A DNA stretch of 64,000 nt from contig ML978231.1 in the NCBI GenBank assembly GCA_010015745.1, forward strand, positions 8,415-72,414, written 5' to 3'. The stretch's first letter is position 1; each line of letters opens with the position of its first letter. The notes under the pieces were generated by a model. That model ran no database searches and was not told the origin of the DNA. It was given only the letters and a program-made list of their open reading frames with translations. The position numbers and the translations under genes are program-made. Shown one piece after another: positions 57,548-64,000 of this stretch. Source of the stretch: Setomelanomma holmii. Taxonomy: Eukaryota > Ascomycota > Dothideomycetes > Pleosporales > Phaeosphaeriaceae.

Positions 57548-59577
57548 TCAATAGTCTTCTGTCCTGATTCGCACATACGAATCCGCATTGCTCACATGAG
57601 CTCTGAACGTTGGCCCCACAGACCAGCTCGAGAGATCCCGCATGGCTGTCTTCGAATGGTCAGTAACATTACGACCACGCTTGAGGGTGATCGAAAGATT
57701 CTCTAGGCCGTCGTCAAATGAGATAGTGCGCATACCTTTGCTACCAAACAAAGGTCTAACAAGCCTGTTTCTTCGTCTCTGCGAAATGCTTCGTCGTTGC
57801 GGAAGGACCAATCGCAATTTATGGTGAGACTCATATCCATCATCCAATCCATACGTTCTTGCATGCGTGGAACTTGTACAGCAAATTCACGGAAAGCAGG
57901 CCATGCGATGAAGTCGAGCATGTTGATGTGAGGCATAAACAGTTGATTAGGCCTAGAGCGATGAACATCAGCGCTGACAAAGGGCTGATGCTGTCGGCGT
58001 CTTACGTTGGTCTTAGCCATTCCGGAATCGCCTCGTAGGTTTCTGGTGACGGCGAAATCATCCATCGCATGAGATACCAGAAGTGATACATAGACGCAAA
58101 GGCTGTAAAGTCGTCCCCTGTGAGGTTTAGCTCTTGTTCCCAGTGTATGCGCGTGGATCGTAATGAAGGGAAAGGACAGAGATCACACGAATACTGACCT
58201 TTGAGCCGTATACTGTGAACCATACTTGCTGCCCATCGCGACAACATGCCGGACCGCGCGAACTCGTCTTCATCAAAGAGCGCTGCGATGTTTGGATGTC
58301 TCTCAATGATTAAATCGACAGAGGCCCCGTTGCGTAGAAGCGCAGTGGCATCTTGCACCACGTTCCAGAAAGCATTTCTGAGACCACCGGGATCAGGCCT
58401 TGTGTTTATTGTCATCATTGCCCACGTTGGAAGGGATATATTATCAATCTGTGCATCTTGTATATCGGCGGGGGAGTTGTTCGTGCGTATGCTGCTCGAT
58501 AACGGCAAATTGCCGAAGAGATTCTGAAGGCTGAAGTTTGAGTGAACTCGAATTGCGTTGACGATATGTTGACGACTCCGGAGATGTGTGACATGCATTG
58601 TGCCTCCAAGCTGTTCCTTCTGAGGTGACGGTAGCCTGCTTCTTGATTGGTCCACTGGGGACCCTGTCAGCGCTTCTACTGCGTCAAAGGTTAAATCTTG
58701 CGATAGTAGCCTGGGGTCCACCGTGATGTCTGATTCTCCATTTAACTCGTACCCATCCTCACTTTCGCTCGTAGCAAGGAGGTAGTCCCTACGATCGAAC
58801 AGTATAGACAAGAAGGGCCGCCCGAGCGCATCTACTTTGGGAGCTGGCTGCTTTCTCTTCGATGTCATCGATTGCGATGAAGAGGCAATTGCACTGGAGC
58901 CTGGCCAGCTGGGATGGTGTCCAATAGATGGTGAGTACGATGCCCGGGAGCTATGTCGGTACGATGAGGCCATGCCGTCGCTATAATCCGCTGTCGAATC
59001 AGTGCTAACACCACTCCCTGTGGAATCTTGCGCAAGTAAGCTGGACCCACGGTTATTAAATTACTACCCAGGGGGATGTCAGTCCTTATGAATCATACCT
59101 TGGAGGCCCTCGCGTAGAAGTCGATGTGGCAGAAGGCAAGCCCTTAGCGACTTCCTCCAGTCGTTCACCGAGTCGCAGTCTCGCTAGAATATTAGATGCT
59201 TGCTCGTCAGATCCAGAACGGAGTGCCTTAAGTACACGCTCCATCTCTTCGACCTTGCTGGACATGCTGTCCCTCCTTAGCAACTTCATCCTTTCGGCTC
59301 TAGAGACGCCTTCAGCCACATCGTACTGGCAAGGATAATCATTGTCTTTGCAGCGAATGCAGCGGGGTCTGGTACCATCGCACTGTGAGGAGTTCAGCGG
59401 TCGACATGGTACAACTGCTGGAACAGTCCTTCAGCCTACCTTCGCCTTGCCCGTGCGACACTGAACGCAAGCGACAGCAACAGCTTGACGCCTCTTCCTC
59501 GAGTCTGGAGCTGAGCGTTGTCGTCCTGGCTGGTCGGAGGCAGGTGCAATTGCCTGCCACCTTTCTGGAGGATCCAT
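57548..59577 (-). CDS. Zn2Cys6 transcription factor with DUF3425-like C-terminal part
   Basis: Six exons fit in phase: 59,577-59,440, 59,382-59,099, 59,040-58,199, 58,132-58,006, 57,952-57,736 and 57,649-57,548, giving 569 residues. The DNA-binding domain is C-X2-C-X6-C-X6-C-X2-C-X6-C, with Cys at about 37, 40, 47, 54, 57 and 64, split by the first intron exactly before the third Cys (GKAK then CDGTRPRC). A linker with ERMKLLRRDSMSSKVEEMERVL may form a short coiled coil. The C-terminal half (ELNLTGDDFTAFASMYHFWYLMRWM, EWLRPTPNQLFMPHINMLDFIAWP) resembles the DUF3425 region often found behind fungal bZIP domains. Target genes are unknown. The last exon is the least certain: its acceptor was chosen by phase and by a WSVGPTF ending. 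Confidence 0.82.
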
Positions 59578-61631
59578 GGAACGTCGTGTGGAGTCACGAA
59601 TCGAATGACTGTCTCTGCTAGATCGGCGATGAGATGTAGCTGACCCTAGTCGGGCATGCGGCGTGCCTAGTTGAAGTCGTTTCGGAAAGTTTCCAGCGCA
59701 ATGCGGTGTCTCTCTATTGGCGACATGAGTCGAGGTCCATACCCTTCCAACATCTACAGCTGTACGGACACCGCCTGCGGGATGCTTGGATGATGGGATT
59801 CCAGATCCCGATGAGATTTTCCTGTACTTTTCGGTGGACAGGGCCGAGCAGAACGGGCGACAACTCCCGGCCAATGAAACGTCGGATAGCTGAATTCTGC
59901 GTGTTACTTTGAGCACACGCAGAGCAGGTCATAGCACCGGCATGTATAAAGTCTGAAGCCATCGGGAGCTCCTGAAGAAATCGGAAATTCGAATTCGCCT
60001 CGGTGCTTGATCATACGCATACAGGTTCTGCGCCACAGGTTGTTGTGGCCACTCTCCGCTCTGCCCTTCCCACTAAGAGCTCTAGCGCGCTGGATCAGAG
60101 TCTCGAACTTCAACCTGCAGATGTCCCTTGCTGGCTCATACCTCTAGGTGGTTGCAGGGCCATATCCTTTGGCTTTGAGGCTGCTATGACGCTCATTCAT
60201 ACTGAAAAGCTCGGGTAAGTTGGCCAGAGTCGAAGTGGCAATAATGCTGGTGTATGTCCAATATGACACTATCTCTTGAGCTCCAGAGCTTCCATGTGCC
60301 AGGAGCTGTCGTGGTGAAGAAAGCCGAGATGGCGAATCGACCATATCTAGTGGAGGGTGAGTTTTGGAGAGGCGAGATGAAGTGTAAAGATGGAGCAAGA
60401 GCTTGGGTATAAGACTACATCGAGCGCTGCCACTTGACGTCACGCTTCCGATTGCTCCTGTCATCACTCATCCATGGTATCGATAATTTACCTGCGACTC
60501 TGCGACGTGCATCATACCCTCGATGTGAGCTAACAACCACAGCATTCAAGATCGATGGAGCTATTCGCATGTGGACATCGACAGCTCGACACATCGCGAC
60601 AGCACCTTGTCGTGCTTGTAACACACCCACATCCCGTAGCCAATGCTTGCACCGGGCGTGATATTGATGCACCGAAAGTACTGTGTAGATGCTGCTCGTA
60701 GTCACAGCTCCCTGGAGCGCAATCCGTGCTGAAGTCCTCTCGGAGAGCTGCTTGACGCGTGAAAGTACGCGACCAGACCATTCGGGGTGATAATGCAGTG
60801 GCCAGAGTAGGAAGCTGTGCGTTCACTGTAGGCAAACTCGATGCTGAGATTGAACCGCCAGGTCGCGGGAAAACTGCTGGCGATCTTCGCAATCCGCGGG
60901 GAAAGTATTGTAAGGCTCAAGCGCAGTCGCTGGTGGTGTTGTTGTACCTATGAGCCGACCCTTTGGCAGGTGGTGCAGAATGCTCTGGCGCGCGAATCAC
61001 TGGCGCGACCCCAACAACCCTCCGGAGCACATTGCACTGTGCATAAGCGCCTTCATCGTTGCCACGTGCGGACAGGTAAAAGAGTCTGAGGAGTGGATCG
61101 CTGTCGGCGAGGGCGATGTTTAATGGCTCCATGGTCGTAGATCTTTCGCCACTGCCGCGGAGAGCTTAAATCAACGGATCGGCAGCATCGGCAGGGCAGG
61201 GACGACATGAATGTCGCACACCAAAGCATAGCATTGAGTTCCTCAGGGCCAGGCACTCATCACAGGCGCTCTTGGTGCGGACAATCACTATTAAGTAGAA
61301 TAGGGTTGCGACGTGCCAACGCGGTGCGCTTTTCAATCATACCAACGGCGGGACTTTAGCTAGCACTGCTTGGCCTATTGCTCTACTCTCGATGTAAGGA
61401 GATATGTTATCGAACTCGGGATGGACGTTGCGCGCAAGGCGTGGGCTATTTATATTGAGGTAATAGCGAACCATATCTACTCTAAGGCCCGAAGCAGACT
61501 CCAAGACGCCAGCGCTGAGAGACGAATATGCCCAAATATCCTTCTTCCACTACATTGCGTGTAATAGATAAGGAGCCGCATGACGATTCTAGTAGACAAA
61601 GGAAATGTTAATCGACGCAAAGGTCGTGCCT
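59578..61631. other. 2-kb gene-poor region
   Basis: No gene could be supported. The frame of the Zn2Cys6 gene is open further upstream to an ATG at 59,916, but those residues have no zinc-cluster character and the MDPPERW start is preferred. Several 60-120-codon frames on both strands between 60,100 and 61,150 lack domains. Confidence 0.45.
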
Positions 61632-62686
61632 TTAACGACTGCCATCGGGTATCATCTCCACATCGGAGTCTTCAATGCTTTTTCGAGCCACCCTGTTCTT
61701 CTTGCCAATTGTGTTGCCCAAGGCCGGGAAGCAGTATCCGGGGTGGAAGACGGTGAGAACGCCGACGGCGATGACAACCATCACACCCTCGAGGGCGATG
61801 AACTCTGCCTCATTGCGCATGAGCTCACTCCTCCAGCCGCCAGTAAGCTCGGGGATACGGTAGACACAACGAATGAAGATGCCAAAGAACGCTACGATGA
61901 TGGCGCCCATGAAGCAGCGAAAGCTTGTCTTGTGGAACAAATCCATGGAGGAGCTAGACAGCTGCTCGCGACGGCGGTATGTGCGGATCGTGTATTCCGT
62001 CAAGAAGTAGCCGAAGAAGGCGAGGATGACGACCTGGAAGATGACACCAGCAATCATCATGTCTGTGCCAACGTCTTGCATGCTAGAGCCGTTGTCGGCG
62101 GTCGAGGCAATACCACCGCCTGCACCTTGAAGCACGAGCGAGAAGATGTCACCCGTGATGAAGATGCGAGTGTACCATGTTGGCCGGAGTCTCGACCAGC
62201 TCTCTCCGAAACCAATGACGATGTGCTTGAGAGTAAGGTAGATACCAGCGGAAACAAAAGCTGGCGAGATGATGAGGCAGCAGATCTGAATGATGAAGCC
62301 GTTGTTGTCGAAGGGGTCATTGTAGAGCATGATGCGGCCTCCGTAACCGACTGCTTCTCCAACGCAACCGAGACACAGCGCAATCTGCAACTTGTTAGGA
62401 CACTAAAGGAGGAAGAGTCTCGATACATACCATGTAGGTCCATGTCTTGTATCTGATACCGCAGTACAGCTGCCAGACGAAGCAAACGCTGAAGAAAGCC
62501 GCAAAGAAGGCATTGGCGCCGAGGCTTGGGTAGTATCCGTAGAGTGTTCCCTCAATAGTGCAAGTCCGACCATCGATGACTTGACCGACAGCGGTACCTT
62601 TGAAAGGGAATGTTAGTATGTAATCACGCAGTGAAGCAAAGCGAGGGCAACTTACATAGGTTAGGGTTGGGTGGGGAAATAGTCAT
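61632..62686 (-). CDS. RTA1-like seven-transmembrane protein
   Basis: RTA1/RTM1/RSB1 proteins are fungal membrane proteins linked to sphingoid-base export and resistance to toxic lipids such as 7-aminocholesterol. Three exons (62,686-62,656; 62,597-62,431; 62,384-61,632) give 316 residues. The N-terminus is MTISPPNPNLCTAVGQ, followed by GYYPSLGANAFFAAFFSVCFVWQL (TM1), GEAVGYGGRIML, IIQICCLIISPAFVSAGIYLTL, FITGDIFSLVLQGAGGG (the family signature), MMIAGVIFQVVILAFFGYFL, CFMGAIIVAFFGIFIRCVYRIPEL and FIALEGVMVVIAVGVLTVFHPG. The tail is short and charged. The third acceptor has two in-frame choices six bases apart. No regulator adjoins it directly, though the Zn2Cys6 gene is 2 kb away. Confidence 0.9.
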
Positions 62687-64000
62687 TGTGAAGGCTGAGG
62701 ATGAGGTTTTGTGTTGACGTGTTGGAGAGGAGAAAAGTTCTCGGGTGGCTCGGACTGCAGTGTGTAGTAGTAGGGGCAGAAGGACTCTGGTGGCGAGTGT
62801 ACTGGTTCGGACTGGCTTGAATACTGCTTACCAGGGCGGATCCTGATGCCTTATATCTTGCGAGCTCAGACCGGACGAAATGTTGTTTCGCATTTGTCTC
62901 CCCATGGCGCTGCAGGTAAGCTTCCTGAGGCACAGCAACGACGCGTAGGATACGAGCGTGCAGCGGAGCCAAAGCCCTTCCGAAAGCGGTTGAAGACGCG
63001 AGCAGATAACAGCCCCGTCCCGGTCGGGAGCCTTGGCACCACATTGTGTAGCGCATCATCTCTCGAGCCTCGCAGAATGGCCTAAGAAAGGCCTAGCTCG
63101 GCCCGAATTGGGCCATGAGGCTGAAAGCAACGAAGATCATTGGGGCGCCAGATGGGCTGCCTGGGCGCGTCATGGTGGGGCGGTGCACCGTTGGAACGTG
63201 GAAATGAGACGGGTGAAGCGGACGGAGCCTTTCCAATCCCGATTCTTCAAATCGTCGGCCGCAAATAACCAACAATTGTCTTCAAGCTCCTGAGCTCTTG
63301 CAGACATGGATAATCACCCTTAATTGATCTGATGGTCGCTTTGCTGTCGAGGCAACGTATGTTGCATGAGGTGCTAACACGGGTTTCCTCGTGTACTCGA
63401 GCTGCCGGCTTACTTGAGAGGAGACCTTTCTCTACGTCCTACCCGTAAAGAAATACGCTTGCACGACATCTCTTGCTCTATCATGGTAATCTCGAGATAG
63501 CTTGGCCAGCTTGTCGACTGATTAGGGCAAGTATTCGCGATCATCGTTGAGCTTACACCTAACGCAGTGCTGCGGTCGGTGGTTGCGACTGACGCTTTTC
63601 GCTTCGACTGACGCTTCTCGCACAGGAACCGGAGAGTTCGGCTCTCGGGGTGACAGACTTCGCCGTCTGGACCCAACCCTGTCAAGTATGGTGACTACAT
63701 GAGCCAACGAAAGAGGGCCTAAAATGCGCGAACATGGATACCAATCGACGACTGGTAGCGCTGGTGGAAAATGTCGTTGTCCATGAAATACCGAAATTGC
63801 CGTCATCTACGCCTCGATCTCACCTCTGCATACGAATCATTAAGCCATGATTACCACACCGTCCACACTATATATCCCGCGGCCTCGTCACGATGACTCG
63901 AGACAGAGTCACTGTTACAACAAACCCATGGACAATTATGATTTTCCGATACCCACGAAAGCCCTTCAGTTGACAGGTACCGCCCGTTGATGCCTTCAAT
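62687..64000. other. Right-hand flank without a recognised gene
   Basis: 1.3 kb to the window edge, including the RTA1-like promoter. A TTATATCTTG sequence lies about 165 bp upstream of its ATG. Other ORFs are short and domain-free. A TATATATCCC-like word occurs near 63,870 close to the edge and might belong to a gene starting beyond it. Confidence 0.4.

Noticed and set aside
61605..62456. 283-codon plus-strand ORF
   Set aside because: It is antisense to the RTA1-like gene, which has the family signature and consistent introns.
1..64000. tRNA, rRNA or CRISPR features
   Set aside because: A scan by eye for B-box-like GGTTCGANTCC words found only matches inside coding regions or poor fits; no regular spaced repeats were seen.

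Overview
The window is nuclear DNA of a filamentous ascomycete (Pezizomycotina; a Dothideomycete is my guess from gene style, not a demonstrated placement). Protein genes carry short introns of about 45-90 bases with GT...AG ends. The gene set is fungal: CreC, an arrestin with a PPxY motif, Slm1, Zds, Yrb30, RTA1 and Zn2Cys6 proteins. Repeats show damage that looks like repeat-induced point mutation (RIP): in-frame TAG, TAA and TGA codons at positions expected to be Gln or Trp.

Layout. 1-10,005 is a transposon graveyard: an edge-truncated LTR, a decayed Fot1/pogo DNA transposon (362-2379), a decayed chromodomain-type Ty3/Gypsy element (about 2866-9663) with a 308-bp solo LTR of another family nested in its integrase, and the end of a second Fot-like copy. 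Next to it lie a probable ORF remnant (10,042-10,413) and a broken MFS transporter (10,829-12,749).

13,453-47,679 is a conserved housekeeping block: a CCDC130-type splicing factor, eRF3/Sup35, Yrb30, a BSD-domain protein, Tsr2, Slm1, an AlkB-like dioxygenase, Cdk1/Cdc2, a cytosolic GH18-UBA protein, a CreD-like arrestin, CreC, Miro/Gem1, a Zds protein, a DUF985 cupin and a mitochondrial hydroxyacid-oxoacid transhydrogenase. Many neighbours are divergent pairs sharing 370-930 bp of upstream DNA (eRF3/Yrb30, Tsr2/Slm1, AlkB/Cdk1, CreC/Gem1).

47,680-64,000 is sparser and accessory-like. It holds an uncharacterised multi-exon gene split by a Fot1/pogo insertion at a TA, a multi-pass membrane protein, a Zn2Cys6 regulator with a DUF3425-like C-terminal part and an RTA1-like membrane protein, separated by 1-3 kb gaps without recognisable genes.

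Functional links supported by known biology: CreC and CreD act in ubiquitin-linked carbon catabolite repression and are adjacent here. Slm1 (TORC2), Zds (PP2A-Cdc55) and Cdk1 are growth and cell-cycle regulators, but their proximity need not be functional. No tRNA, rRNA or CRISPR could be supported. Exon boundaries were inferred by hand from reading phase and splice signals.
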